A DNA stretch of 64,000 bases from assembly GCA_965217685.1 (NCBI GenBank), contig CBDCIZ010000003.1, forward strand, positions 2,170,001 to 2,234,000, read 5' to 3'. The notes under the pieces are model-generated. The model saw nothing but the letters and a program-made list of their open reading frames with translations. It was not told the DNA's origin and made no database searches. This DNA comes from Aurantimonas sp965217685 (GTDB taxonomy: Bacteria > Pseudomonadota > Alphaproteobacteria > Rhizobiales > Rhizobiaceae). A program made the position numbers and the translations under genes. Positions 1-8,058 of this stretch are shown here, piece after piece; within the stretch, counting starts at the first letter, position 1; the number at the start of each line of letters is the position of its first letter.

Positions 1-1
1 G

Positions 2-613
2 AACTCGGTCCTGATATCGTCCGGAACGGTCGTCGTGTCCATTCTGCTGGCCGTTCCTGCCGCCTATGGCATTTCGCATTTAACGGGAGGGCGGCGAGCC
101 GGCTTCTTGTCCTGGGTGCTGCTGGTGCGGGCTGCACCGGGAATGATCTACGTCCTTCCTTATTACCTAGCGTATAGCCAGCTGGGTTTGATCGACACGC
201 GCGCCGGGCTGATCCTGATCAATTCCGTTTTCACCGTTCCTCTCGCGATCTGGATCGTTATCCCTTTCTTCGACGCCATACCCCGAGAGATTGAAGAAGC
301 TGGCATCATCGACGGCGCCACTCGGTTCCAGACTATGACACGCATCGCGATACCGTTGGCGGCACCGGGGATCGCTTCGACTGCCATCCTCGTCTTCATT
401 TTCGCTTGGAACGAGTTCCTGTTTGCGCTCACGCTTACGCGTTTCAATGCACGGACGGCATCGATCTCAATCCTCAATTACATGGCATACGAAGGCACGG
501 AATGGGGAAAGGTGGCGGCCGCTGGCACGCTGATCCTGTTGCCTGTGCTTTGCTTCTCGATCCTCATCCGCAAGTACCTTGTCCAGACCACGGCGGGTGG
601 CGTGAAAGGATAA
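2..613 (+). CDS. ABC sugar transporter permease, MalG/UgpE type (5' partial)
   Basis: Inner-membrane permease subunit of a carbohydrate ABC importer. The reading frame is open from base 2 and already codes for a typical mid-family segment (NSVLISSGTVVVSILLAVPAAY), so the gene starts outside the window and the GTG at 35 is not its start. The EAA loop that contacts the ATPase is present (EAGIIDGATRF, then IAIPLAAPG), followed by FAWNEFLFALTLT and a last hydrophobic helix. It is followed 29 bp later by the binding-protein gene, and the ATPase lies beyond the sulfatase; the second permease is presumably upstream. The substrate is not readable from sequence; the neighbouring sulfatase suggests a sulfated sugar (inference). 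Confidence 0.9.
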   Translation, partial: NSVLISSGTVVVSILLAVPAAYGISHLTGGRRAGFLSWVLLVRAAPGMIYVLPYYLAYSQLGLIDTRAGLILINSVFTVPLAIWIVIPFFDAIPREIEEAGIIDGATRFQTMTRIAIPLAAPGIASTAILVFIFAWNEFLFALTLTRFNARTASISILNYMAYEGTEWGKVAAAGTLILLPVLCFSILIRKYLVQTTAGGVKG

Positions 614-642
614 ATTCTGTAAAGCAACCGGGAGGAACGACA

Positions 643-1950
643 ATGAAACGAACGATAGTATCTTTGGCTTTGGCGGTGGGGCTCTGGGCCTCTGCCGCCA
701 GCGCGCAGAACAAGCCCTACGAGGGCGTTACGCTGCGCGTTCTTGGGACCCAGCAAACTTGGGAAACCGAACTTCAGAAACGTGCTCAGCAATTCACCGA
801 GAAGACTGGCGCGAAGGTAGTCTTCGATCTCTACTCTCTCACCCAAGGCATTCAGAAGGTGACGATCGAGCTATCGTCCCGTTCGCCAGCCTACGATCTC
901 GTCTTCGTCGAGGCGAGTGACGTCGTCCGCTTTGGAAAGGCGGGATTGCTGGAGCCGCTGGACAGTGCCGTCAAGGCCAATCTGGATACAAAAGTCGACG
1001 ACTTCCTACCGGCGACGATTCAGGCAAACACGATCGACGGCAAGCTTTACGCTCTGCCGCATTTTGCGGCGACCCAAATGCTTTATTGGCGACCCGACTT
1101 GTTCGAGAAAGCGGGCCTCGACGGTCCACCGAAAACGTTCTCGGAGATGATGGACGACTGCGCCAAGCTGCAGACGCCGGAGATCCGCTGTACCGCTATG
1201 CGCGGCAAACCCTCGATCTCCGAAAACGTCTGGTACTGGACCCAGATGTTGCTCGGCTTTGGCGGCAGCTTCGTTGCGGATTATCCGAACGACTTGACGC
1301 CAACCGTCGATTCTCCGGAAGCGGTCAAGGCCGCGGATTTCTATGCCGAGCTGATGAACAAGTACGGCATTCCGGGTTCGGTCTCGGCAAGCTACGACGA
1401 GGTTGTCATCGCAATGCAGCAGGGCAATATCGCGATGGCGATCGAAGGCGCCCCATTGGCAGGCCGCATTCTCGATCCCAAGCTTTCGAAAGTCGCCGGC
1501 AAGCTCGGCTTTGCCGTGCCTCCAGGTGGACCAGCCGGTACCTTTGCTCCCTTCACATCCCAAGCCTATGCGGTCAATGCCGCATCAAAGAGCAAGGAGG
1601 CGGCCGAGGCCTTTCTGATTTGGTCGACGAGCCCGGCAATGATGAAGGATATCGCGGTCAATAGTTCCTTCGTCGCCGTGACGCGAGATTCAGTCTGGAA
1701 CGATCCGGCCTTCGTAAAAGTCCATGGCTACGATTATGGTCATGGCAGCTTCACCAAGGCTTATCGCGACACCCTCGCCGCCGCAGATCCGCAGTATCGT
1801 CTGCCGATCCCTGAGTTCCGTCCTGCCGGCGATCGTGTGGGCATCGCACTCCAGGAAATCGTGACTGGGAAGCGGAGCGCCGAAGATGCCCTTTCGGCGG
1901 CGAACTCCGACATCGAACGCATTTTCAGGCGCGCGCGACTGCTGCGCTGA
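643..1950 (+). CDS. ABC transporter sugar-binding protein (periplasmic, solute-binding family 1)
   Basis: Periplasmic substrate-binding protein of 435 residues, the usual length for family 1 carbohydrate binders. The start at 643 is preceded by GGGAGGA and gives a clean Sec signal peptide (MKRTIVSLALAVGLWASAASA, cut before QNKPY); longer upstream starts would run into the permease gene. Features typical of the family are the early LRVLGTQQTWETELQKR segment, the GKLYALPHF stretch near residue 130 and the WYWTQMLLGFGG region near residue 205. It sits between the permease and the sulfatase in one operon and should deliver ligand to the permease encoded just upstream. Specificity is unknown. Confidence 0.92.
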   Translation: MKRTIVSLALAVGLWASAASAQNKPYEGVTLRVLGTQQTWETELQKRAQQFTEKTGAKVVFDLYSLTQGIQKVTIELSSRSPAYDLVFVEASDVVRFGKAGLLEPLDSAVKANLDTKVDDFLPATIQANTIDGKLYALPHFAATQMLYWRPDLFEKAGLDGPPKTFSEMMDDCAKLQTPEIRCTAMRGKPSISENVWYWTQMLLGFGGSFVADYPNDLTPTVDSPEAVKAADFYAELMNKYGIPGSVSASYDEVVIAMQQGNIAMAIEGAPLAGRILDPKLSKVAGKLGFAVPPGGPAGTFAPFTSQAYAVNAASKSKEAAEAFLIWSTSPAMMKDIAVNSSFVAVTRDSVWNDPAFVKVHGYDYGHGSFTKAYRDTLAAADPQYRLPIPEFRPAGDRVGIALQEIVTGKRSAEDALSAANSDIERIFRRARLLR

Positions 1951-1979
1951 CATCGAGCGGCTACAATCACCATCCCCTT

Positions 1980-2000
1980 CCCCGCACCGCAGGTGCGGGG
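1980..2000 (+). repeat. Intercistronic hairpin after the binding-protein gene
   Basis: A perfect 9-bp stem CCCCGCACC / GGTGCGGGG with a 3-base loop starts 29 bp after the binding-protein stop and ends 19 bp before the sulfatase start. There is no T-run, so it is not a standard terminator. Such hairpins after binding-protein genes commonly protect the upstream mRNA from 3' exonucleases, giving more binding protein than membrane parts (known for malE); that role here is inference. Confidence 0.6.
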
Positions 2001-2019
2001 ATACAGGAAAGTCTTGTCC

Positions 2020-3507
2020 ATGACACAGCCGAACATTCTCTGGATCTGCACGGATCAACAGCGATGGGACACCATTTCCGGGCTCGGGTTCGAGGGCGTT
2101 CGCACGCCTCATATCGATAGCCTGATGAAGACCGGCGTCGCTTTTCGCAGAGCCTATACGCAAAGTCCGATCTGCACGCCAAGCCGGGCGAGCTTTCTGA
2201 CGGGCATGTACCCGATCGCGCATCATGTGCAGCGCAATGGGAACGAACACTTTCCCGAACAACTGGAGCTCCTACCGAAGGTCTTCCAGCAGGCTGGCTG
2301 GCGTACCGGCTTGATTGGCAAGCTTCATCTTGCCGCCACCCAACGCCGGATCGAAAAGCGGGCGGAAGACGGCTACGACGAGTTCTATTGGAGCAAGCAC
2401 CCCTACCCGGAAAAGGACGCGACAAACGACGTGCGTTCAGCGCACGACTATCAGAATTGGCTTATCGAAAAAGGCGTCGATGTCGACGCGGCCTTCGACT
2501 TTGCGCAAGAAGCGCTGGCGGACGGCATGCCGACTGATCAGCACCAGACGACATGGGCCAAGGAGCGGGCCGAGCGCTTTATCGAGACGCATGTGGGCCG
2601 GCCCTGGTTCCTTTCCGTCAACCTGTTCGATCCCCACCCGCCCTTCGATCCACCCGCCGAATACATGGCGCGCTACGACCCGGCCGAGATGTCGCTGCCG
2701 ATTTTCCGGGAAAGCGATCTGGAGCGCTTCGAGCGGTTCAAAGCGGTGGATCAGCAATCCACCAAGCCTGTCGACCCGAGGATACAGCCGCCCGAAGGCA
2801 AGGCCGTCACCATTCCCGAGGGACGCGCAAGCCATGATACCCCGCCGGACAGCTATGATGCCAAGCGGATCAAGGCCGCCTATTACGCGATGATCGAACT
2901 CATCGATGACATGGTCGGGAGCCTACTCTACACGCTTCAAAGGACCGACCAGGATCGCGACACACTCGTCCTGTTCATGTCCGACCATGGCGAGATGCTC
3001 GGCGATCACGGCCTACTCTATAAAGGATGTCGCTTTTACGAGGGTCTGGTGCACGTTCCGATGCTCGCATCGTGGCCGGGGCGAACAAAGCCTGGTATTT
3101 CGAACGCGTTGGTGGAACTCATCGACATTCCCTCGACCCTCTGCGAAGCGGCCGGGCTGCCCCCCATGCAGCAGGACCAGGGCAAGTCCTTCTTTCCAAT
3201 TCTGACGGGTGAGGCCACTATCGCCGAGCACAAAAGCCATGTGATCAGCGAGTTCTGGGATGCCATCAGCTTTCCCGGAAGCCGCGGTAGCCGCGGCAGC
3301 ATGTATTTTGACGGTCGCTACAAGCTTGCCCTCTACCATGATGTCGAGGAGGGCGAGCTTTTCGATCTTGAGAGCGACCCGTGCGAATTCGACGATCTCT
3401 GGCCCGATCCTTCGTACAGGGATCTTCGCCTTCGGCTCACGGAACAAAGCTTTGCGGCTTTTATGAAAGTTTCGGGCATCGGACCCAAGCGTGTCGCGGA
3501 TTTCTAA
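2020..3507 (+). CDS. Sulfatase, cytoplasmic (type I, formylglycine-dependent)
   Basis: Hydrolyses a sulfate ester, releasing inorganic sulfate. The 495-residue protein has the alkaline-phosphatase-superfamily start PNILWICTDQQRWDT with metal ligands, and the sulfatase signature C-T-P-S-R at residues 52-56, where Cys52 would be oxidised to formylglycine. SDHGEMLGDHG in the C-terminal half supplies further metal and sulfate ligands. The start at 2020 is chosen because family members begin a few residues before PNIL. No signal peptide is visible, so it should act in the cytosol after uptake. It lies inside an ABC sugar importer operon. A choline-sulfatase-like or glycan-sulfatase activity are both possible. 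Confidence 0.88.
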   Translation: MTQPNILWICTDQQRWDTISGLGFEGVRTPHIDSLMKTGVAFRRAYTQSPICTPSRASFLTGMYPIAHHVQRNGNEHFPEQLELLPKVFQQAGWRTGLIGKLHLAATQRRIEKRAEDGYDEFYWSKHPYPEKDATNDVRSAHDYQNWLIEKGVDVDAAFDFAQEALADGMPTDQHQTTWAKERAERFIETHVGRPWFLSVNLFDPHPPFDPPAEYMARYDPAEMSLPIFRESDLERFERFKAVDQQSTKPVDPRIQPPEGKAVTIPEGRASHDTPPDSYDAKRIKAAYYAMIELIDDMVGSLLYTLQRTDQDRDTLVLFMSDHGEMLGDHGLLYKGCRFYEGLVHVPMLASWPGRTKPGISNALVELIDIPSTLCEAAGLPPMQQDQGKSFFPILTGEATIAEHKSHVISEFWDAISFPGSRGSRGSMYFDGRYKLALYHDVEEGELFDLESDPCEFDDLWPDPSYRDLRLRLTEQSFAAFMKVSGIGPKRVADF

Positions 3508-3540
3508 GGATGCCGCAGCGGATGCAATTGGAGAAACATT

Positions 3541-4542
3541 ATGGCGGAAGTCACGTTGGTCGACATACGCAAGGTCTTTGGGGCGCATACCATTATCCCG
3601 AAGTTGTCCTTATCGGTTCCCGATGGGTCATTCACGGTGCTGGTTGGTCCGTCCGGCTGCGGTAAGTCGACATTACTCCGGATGATAGCGGGATTGGAGA
3701 CGACATCAGGCGGGACAATCGAGATCGGCGGCCGCGATGTGACCGGAGTTGTTCCGTCCCATCGCGGGATCGCCATGGTTTTCCAGAGCTACGCGCTCTA
3801 CCCGCATATGAGTGTGCGCGATAACATCAGCTTTGGCCTGCGGCTGGCCAAGATGCCGGCAACCGAAATTGACCAGAAAGTGAACCGCGCTGCGGATATC
3901 CTTCAGCTGACGCCTTATCTCGATCGCAAGCCCGCTGCTCTGTCCGGTGGGCAAAGGCAACGCGTCGCAATTGGGCGTGCGATCGTCCGGGATCCTGGTG
4001 TTTTTCTGTTCGACGAGCCGCTATCGAATCTCGACGCCGCCCTCCGCGGACAGATGCGTATCGAACTGCTTGATCTCCATCGACGGCTAGGCTCGACAAT
4101 GATCTACGTCACGCATGATCAAGTTGAAGCCATGACGATGGCTGACCAGATTGTGGTGATGAATGCTGGAAAGATCGAGCAGGTTGGCAGCCCGCTCGAC
4201 CTTTTCGACCGTCCGCAATCACCCTTCGTCGCCGGCTTCATCGGCTCGCCTCGGATTAATTTCTTCAATGGACCGATTGCACAGTCGCAAGGTGGCGATC
4301 TGGTCGCCGTTCGGCCCGAACATCTACGCATCGTTGACGAAGCTGGTCGATGGCAAGGGCAGATACGGCTACTTGAGCAGCTCGGCACCGATACGTTAGT
4401 ACATGTGACATTGAACGATGGAGATGAAATCGTCATGCGCTCGTCTAGAATAGGACCCGAACTCAAGGACCAACGCGTCAACATCGATTGTCATACCAAG
4501 AATTTTCATGTCTTCAAAGATGGATGTAGGATGAGTACATAA
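3541..4542 (+). CDS. ABC transporter ATP-binding protein, UgpC/MalK type
   Basis: ATPase subunit of the sugar importer encoded upstream, acting on the cytoplasmic face of the permease. The 333-residue protein shows Walker A GPSGCGKST near residue 38, the Q-loop region MVFQSYALYPHMSV, the signature LSGGQRQRVAIGRA, Walker B VFLFDEPLSNLD and the switch His in YVTHDQVEAMT. A C-terminal extension with VRPEHLRI is the regulatory TOBE-type domain of the MalK/UgpC group; it is somewhat short compared with about 350-370 residues in many members. It is the last gene of the operon, 33 bp after the sulfatase, just before the AT-rich spacer that opens the accessory region. Confidence 0.92.
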   Translation: MAEVTLVDIRKVFGAHTIIPKLSLSVPDGSFTVLVGPSGCGKSTLLRMIAGLETTSGGTIEIGGRDVTGVVPSHRGIAMVFQSYALYPHMSVRDNISFGLRLAKMPATEIDQKVNRAADILQLTPYLDRKPAALSGGQRQRVAIGRAIVRDPGVFLFDEPLSNLDAALRGQMRIELLDLHRRLGSTMIYVTHDQVEAMTMADQIVVMNAGKIEQVGSPLDLFDRPQSPFVAGFIGSPRINFFNGPIAQSQGGDLVAVRPEHLRIVDEAGRWQGQIRLLEQLGTDTLVHVTLNDGDEIVMRSSRIGPELKDQRVNIDCHTKNFHVFKDGCRMST

Positions 4543-4776
4543 GATTTTTTAATTATAATGATAAGGAATTCTAGAATATTAAGGAATTAATATTATTTGT
4601 CACTCCCATTTATTTATATTTTCATCTTTATTATAAGACCGCTCGGCTGCAATTACCTATCTTTGTATCAGCACGGTATGAACGCACCTTTTATACCAAC
4701 GGGAGCGAAGTCAGACTCGTAGGGGATTCCCGAATCGAGGGAACTCTGAATCAGTGATGGCAAACGGCGGTTTGCC
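4543..4776. other. AT-rich spacer at the start of the accessory region
   Basis: No gene is visible. About 140 bases after the ATPase stop are strikingly A/T-rich compared with the GC-rich genes on both sides. From about 4700 the base composition returns to normal. A small hairpin, GGCAAAC / GTTTGCC (4759-4776), abuts the transposase ATG at 4777 and could hide its ribosome-binding site, as seen in many insertion sequences. Confidence 0.5.
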
Positions 4777-5334
4777 ATGTCGATACCGATCCCGCTTCGC
4801 ACGGATTTCGATGGATCGACGCTGAGAAGGTCGGCGAAGGCGACGAACGATGCCGCTCATGCCATTCGCCTGCTTTCGTTGGCGGAGATTTACGATGGGG
4901 GCTCGCGCAGCGATGCGGCGCGCATTGGCGGCGTCACCTTGCAGGTCATCCGCGACTGGGTTTTGCGCTTCAACGTCCGCAGCTGCGCTGGCCTGATCAC
5001 CGGCAAGGCGCCGGGCAACCGGTCGAAGCTGAACGACGAACAGCGCCGGGCGCTTGCTGCGATCGTCGAGAAGGGTCCGATCCTGGCAATCCACGGCGTG
5101 GTGCGCTGGCGCCGCAAGGATCTCGTGTGGTGGCTGTTCGAGGAATTCCGCATCGAGGTCGACGAGACGACGGTCGGGCGCGAACTCCGTGCCATGGGCT
5201 TTGCCAGGCTGTCAGCCCGGCCGCGCCATCATACCCAGAACGCGTTCGAACTGGACGCTTTTAAAAAGAGTTTCCAACCGAGTTGGCAGCCATCCAAGCG
5301 AGGCTCCCCCAAGGTACCGAGATCGAACTCTGGT
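4777..5334 (+). pseudogene. IS630-type transposase, N-terminal fragment, frameshifted
   Basis: The first ~165 residues match an IS630-family transposase: a helix-turn-helix region (GGSRSDAARIGGVTLQVIRDW) and the linker LNDEQRRALAAIVEKGP, followed by RWRRKDLVWWLFEEF. Near 5274 one base seems to be missing: the annotated frame continues as nonsense to a stop at 5364, while the next frame continues the family sequence as ELAAIQARLPQGTEIELWW. Similarity stops at about 5334, so the DDE catalytic part is absent. This is a dead remnant, cut on the right before the IS3-type relic. The family call rests on recalled family sequence. Confidence 0.75.
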
Positions 5335-5403
5335 GGGCCAACAGAGGTGGCTCGGTTTGTCTGAACAGGCTCGCGGCTTTGATAAGTGGATCGACTGCCG
5401 GGT

Positions 5404-6250
5404 TTACGCCGCTGCGAGGAGCGGCTTGTTGAAATAGGCTTTGTCCGTGGTCTTCCGGCCCAGGCTGGAATGAGGTCGCCGTCCGTTATAAAAGCTGGGA
5501 TATCGGCCGATCGATATCCGGGCATGGCTGACGGTCTCATAAGCCCGCAGATAGACCTCCTCGTATTTGATGGATTTCCACAGCCGTTCGACGAAGACGT
5601 TGTCGCGCCAGGCGCCTCTGCCATCCATGCTGATCTTGATATCGTTGGCGAGCAGAACCTTGGTGAAGTCGATGCTGGTGAACTGCGAGCCCTGATCCGA
5701 GTTGAAGATTTCCGGTTTGCCGAAGCGGTCCAGCGCCTCCTCCACGGCCTCGATGCAAAAATCCGCATGCAATATGATGGACAGGCGCCAGGCCAGGACG
5801 CGGCGACTGAACCAGTCGACGACGGCGGTGAGGTAGACAAAGCCGCGAGCCATCGGGGTGATGTCCATCGCCCGCACCTGGTTGGGGCGCGTCACCGGCA
5901 GCTTTCGCAGCAAATACGGATAGATCTTGTGGCCTGGCGCCGGCTTCGAAGTGTTCGGCTTTCGGTAAATCGCCTCGATCCCCATGCGCTTCATCAGCGT
6001 CGCGACATGCAGGCGACGGTGATGCCTTCCCCGGCGAGGAGATCGCGCAGCATGCGGCTGCCGGCGAAGGGATACTCCAGGTGCAGTTCGTCGATCCGGC
6101 GCATCAGAGCGAGATCTGCGATGGAGACCGGGCGTGGCAGAGAGTAGACACTGCCGCGGCTGATGCCGAGTTCGCGAGCCTGCGCGGCGGTCGGCAAATC
6201 ATAGAACCGATCGATCATCGCTTTGCGCTCGCCAACAGTCCGGCCTTGTC
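5404..6250 (-). pseudogene. IS3-type transposase orfB, frameshifted
   Basis: The N-terminal piece (KAMIDRFYDLPTAAQARELGISRGSVYSL..., reading down to position 5994) and the C-terminal piece (MKRMGIEAIYRKPNTSKPAPG..., 5404-5994) are in different frames. The break is at about 5995-6015, where the sequence that normally reads into VATLMKRMG has lost bases. The C-terminal piece has the integrase core with MDIT, NSDQGSQFTS and an E in VERLWKSIKYEE. A two-residue loss after MDIT (usually MDITYIPM) is a second defect. The upper boundary of orfB is approximate. Confidence 0.75.
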
Positions 6251-6526
6251 GAGCGCACCCTCCAAAAAATTGTTGGCCAGCGTCAATTCGCCGATCTTCG
6301 CATGAAGCGTCTTTACGTCGATCGACGGCGTCGTCGCTGGCGAGGGTGATGTGCCGAAAACCTCGGCCGCTCCTTCGAGAAGCTGCAATCGCCATTGCCC
6401 GATCTGGTTCGGATGCACGTCGAACTGCTGGGCCAGTTCCGCCAACGTCTTCTCGCCGCGCACGGCCGCAAGTGCGACCTTGGCCTCGAATACCGGGCTA
6501 CGATTACGGCATGATCTCTTCGTCAT
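6215..6526 (-). CDS. IS3-type transposase orfA
   Basis: Small DNA-binding protein of 103 residues that normally fuses with OrfB by frameshifting. It shows the helix-turn-helix AELAQQFDVHPNQIGQWRLQ and a following leucine-zipper-like stretch ELTLANNFLEGALDKAG. It is first in the element on the minus strand and overlaps the start of orfB. With orfB broken, the product has no catalytic partner. Confidence 0.75.
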   Translation of the reverse strand: MTKRSCRNRSPVFEAKVALAAVRGEKTLAELAQQFDVHPNQIGQWRLQLLEGAAEVFGTSPSPATTPSIDVKTLHAKIGELTLANNFLEGALDKAGLLASAKR

Positions 6527-6619
6527 CGTCTCTCCTGATCTCGGCGATCCTGGCCGCCTTCAGGCAGACAATCCACTCAGCACGCTGTCCAAACTTCCCG
6601 AGCCACCTTGTACCCTCGT

Positions 6620-7072
6620 TTATTCCCGAAGCTTGTCACGGATCTCATCGATCGATGCCCTAATGGCGCTGACCGTTTCGGCGTTGAGCTCGAGAGCATC
6701 CTCAACACAGCGCATGACATCCGCCGCAGGGCTCTTCAATGCACGACCTTTTTCCGTAAGACGCAGGAGGACCTCGCGCTCATCTTCAGGATTGCGCGTC
6801 CTGGTTAACAGCCCCGCCGCATCCAGCCGCTTCAACAGAGGCGTGAGCGTACTGGAGTCAAGAAAGAGCCTCCTGCTCAGTTCCTTTACATTCTGACCGT
6901 CCAAGTTCCACAGTGTCACCATGACCAGATATTGCGGATAGGTGAGGCCGAGCTTGTCTAGCAATGGCCTGTAGAATTGCGTGAAGGCGTGGCCGGCGGA
7001 ATACAAGGAAAAGCAAAGCATACCGGTGACGTCGGGTAGGGCGTTGCGGGGGGATGGTCGGTCGATCATCAC
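6620..7072 (-). CDS. MarR-family regulator, OhrR-like
   Basis: Winged-helix repressor of 150 residues. The N-terminal MLCFSLYSAGHAF contains a cysteine (Cys19) at the place of the peroxide-sensing cysteine of OhrR proteins, and YPQYLVMVTLW with VKELSRRLFLDSSTLTPLLKRL is the DNA-binding core. It is transcribed divergently from the alpha/beta hydrolase at 7212; the 139-bp gap holds a perfect 12-bp palindrome. By family knowledge it would release DNA when organic hydroperoxides oxidise the cysteine. Its usual partner, Ohr, is not here. An alternative start is the Met codon immediately downstream. Confidence 0.85.
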   Translation of the reverse strand: MMIDRPSPRNALPDVTGMLCFSLYSAGHAFTQFYRPLLDKLGLTYPQYLVMVTLWNLDGQNVKELSRRLFLDSSTLTPLLKRLDAAGLLTRTRNPEDEREVLLRLTEKGRALKSPAADVMRCVEDALELNAETVSAIRASIDEIRDKLRE

Positions 7073-7093
7073 ATTCTCCTTTCACTCAAATAA

Positions 7094-7105
7094 ATCGTGC
7101 ACGAT
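7094..7105. promoter_or_regulatory. Perfect 12-bp palindrome, candidate OhrR operator
   Basis: ATCGTGCACGAT is identical on both strands and lies 22 bp upstream of the ohrR-like start, between two divergent genes. A palindrome of this size in such a gap is what a dimeric MarR-family repressor would bind. A 10-bp direct repeat, ACAAATCAAT, lies closer to the hydrolase at 7157-7166 and 7172-7181. Binding is inference. Confidence 0.5.
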
Positions 7106-7211
7106 CATTTTGCAAGCGATTGACAGCACGCCGAATCGTAGGCAAAGATATCCCCTACAAATCAATTGCACACAAATCAATGATCAGCCAAACCGGTTAA
7201 AGGAGATTTGT

Positions 7212-8033
7212 ATGGCCACCTTCACCACCACTGATGGCACTCGCCTCTTCTACGAGGACTGGGGCACCGGCCAGCCGATCCTGTTTGCTCATGGTTGGCC
7301 CCTGTCGTTCGACGTCTGGGACCAGCAGCTGTTGTTCTTTAGCCAGAACGGCTTCCGTGCTATCGCCTATGATCGCCGCAGCCACGGGCGCTCGGACCAG
7401 ACCTTCGACGGCAACAACATGAACCAGTATGCTGACGACCTGGCAGGAATGATTGAAGCGCTGGACCTGCGTGACCTGATTCTCGTCGGCCATTCCACCG
7501 GCGGCGGCGAAATCTCGCATTATATTCGGCGCCACAGCACGGCGCGCGTGGCCAAGGTCGTGCTGGTCGGTGCGGTTCCGCCTCTAATGCTGCAGACGGA
7601 CGGGAACCCGAACGGCACGCCGCTCTCGTTTTTCGACAGCATTCGCGAGGGCATCGCAAAGAACCGCTCGCAATTCTTCTTCGACCTGACGGTTCAGTTC
7701 TACAGCTTTAACCGGGAAGGCGTGGCGATCAATGAAGGCCTGCGTGAGAATTTCCACCGGGTCGGTTTGCAGGGCGGCATCAAGGGGCAGTATGACTGCC
7801 TCCACGAATTCTCCGAAGTGGATTACACGAACGATCTGAAGCAAATAGACCGCCCGACGCTGGATATCCATGACGACGACGATCAGATCGTGCCGATCGA
7901 GGCCTCCGCCTACCGCACTACCGAGATCGTCGCGGATGCGACCCTGAAAATCTACGCCGGCGACTCGCACGGTCTGGCAGAGACCGAAGCAGATCGCTTC
8001 AACGCCGACGTGCGCGCCTTCATCCGCGCCTGA
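7212..8033 (+). CDS. Alpha/beta hydrolase (non-heme chloroperoxidase / arylesterase type)
   Basis: Cytosolic hydrolase of 273 residues, the usual size for the chloroperoxidase-like esterases. The start at 7212 follows AAAGGAGATTTGT and begins MATFTTTDGTRLFYEDWG. The nucleophile elbow is GHSTGGG with Ser95; the acid is in HDDDDQIVP (about Asp224) and the base is His253 in DSHGL. The oxyanion region HGWPLSFDVWDQQ is also present. Family members hydrolyse esters and can form peracids. Together with the divergent OhrR-like gene this may be a peroxide- or lipid-ester-responsive pair. A 17-bp tandem duplication begins inside its last codons. Confidence 0.85.
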   Translation: MATFTTTDGTRLFYEDWGTGQPILFAHGWPLSFDVWDQQLLFFSQNGFRAIAYDRRSHGRSDQTFDGNNMNQYADDLAGMIEALDLRDLILVGHSTGGGEISHYIRRHSTARVAKVVLVGAVPPLMLQTDGNPNGTPLSFFDSIREGIAKNRSQFFFDLTVQFYSFNREGVAINEGLRENFHRVGLQGGIKGQYDCLHEFSEVDYTNDLKQIDRPTLDIHDDDDQIVPIEASAYRTTEIVADATLKIYAGDSHGLAETEADRFNADVRAFIRA

Positions 8034-8058
8034 CCAACTCTCGCGCCTGACCAACTCT
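8025..8058 (+). repeat. 17-bp tandem duplication across the hydrolase stop codon
   Basis: CGCGCCTGACCAACTCT occurs twice with no gap (8025-8041 and 8042-8058). The first copy contains the hydrolase TGA stop at 8031-8033; the second repeats it in the untranslated region. The copies are identical. Confidence 0.95.

Larger units (their letters stand above)
5380..6582 (-). mobile_element. IS3-type insertion sequence, decayed, with 20-bp imperfect inverted repeats
   Basis: The left end at 5380-5399 and the right end at 6563-6582 are inverted repeats matching at 16 of 20 positions, sharing the core AGTGGAT-G-CTGCC. The 1203-bp span is the normal size for the family and holds orfA and a broken orfB on the minus strand. 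No target-site duplication is obvious next to the ends. The element cannot make an intact transposase. Confidence 0.8.
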
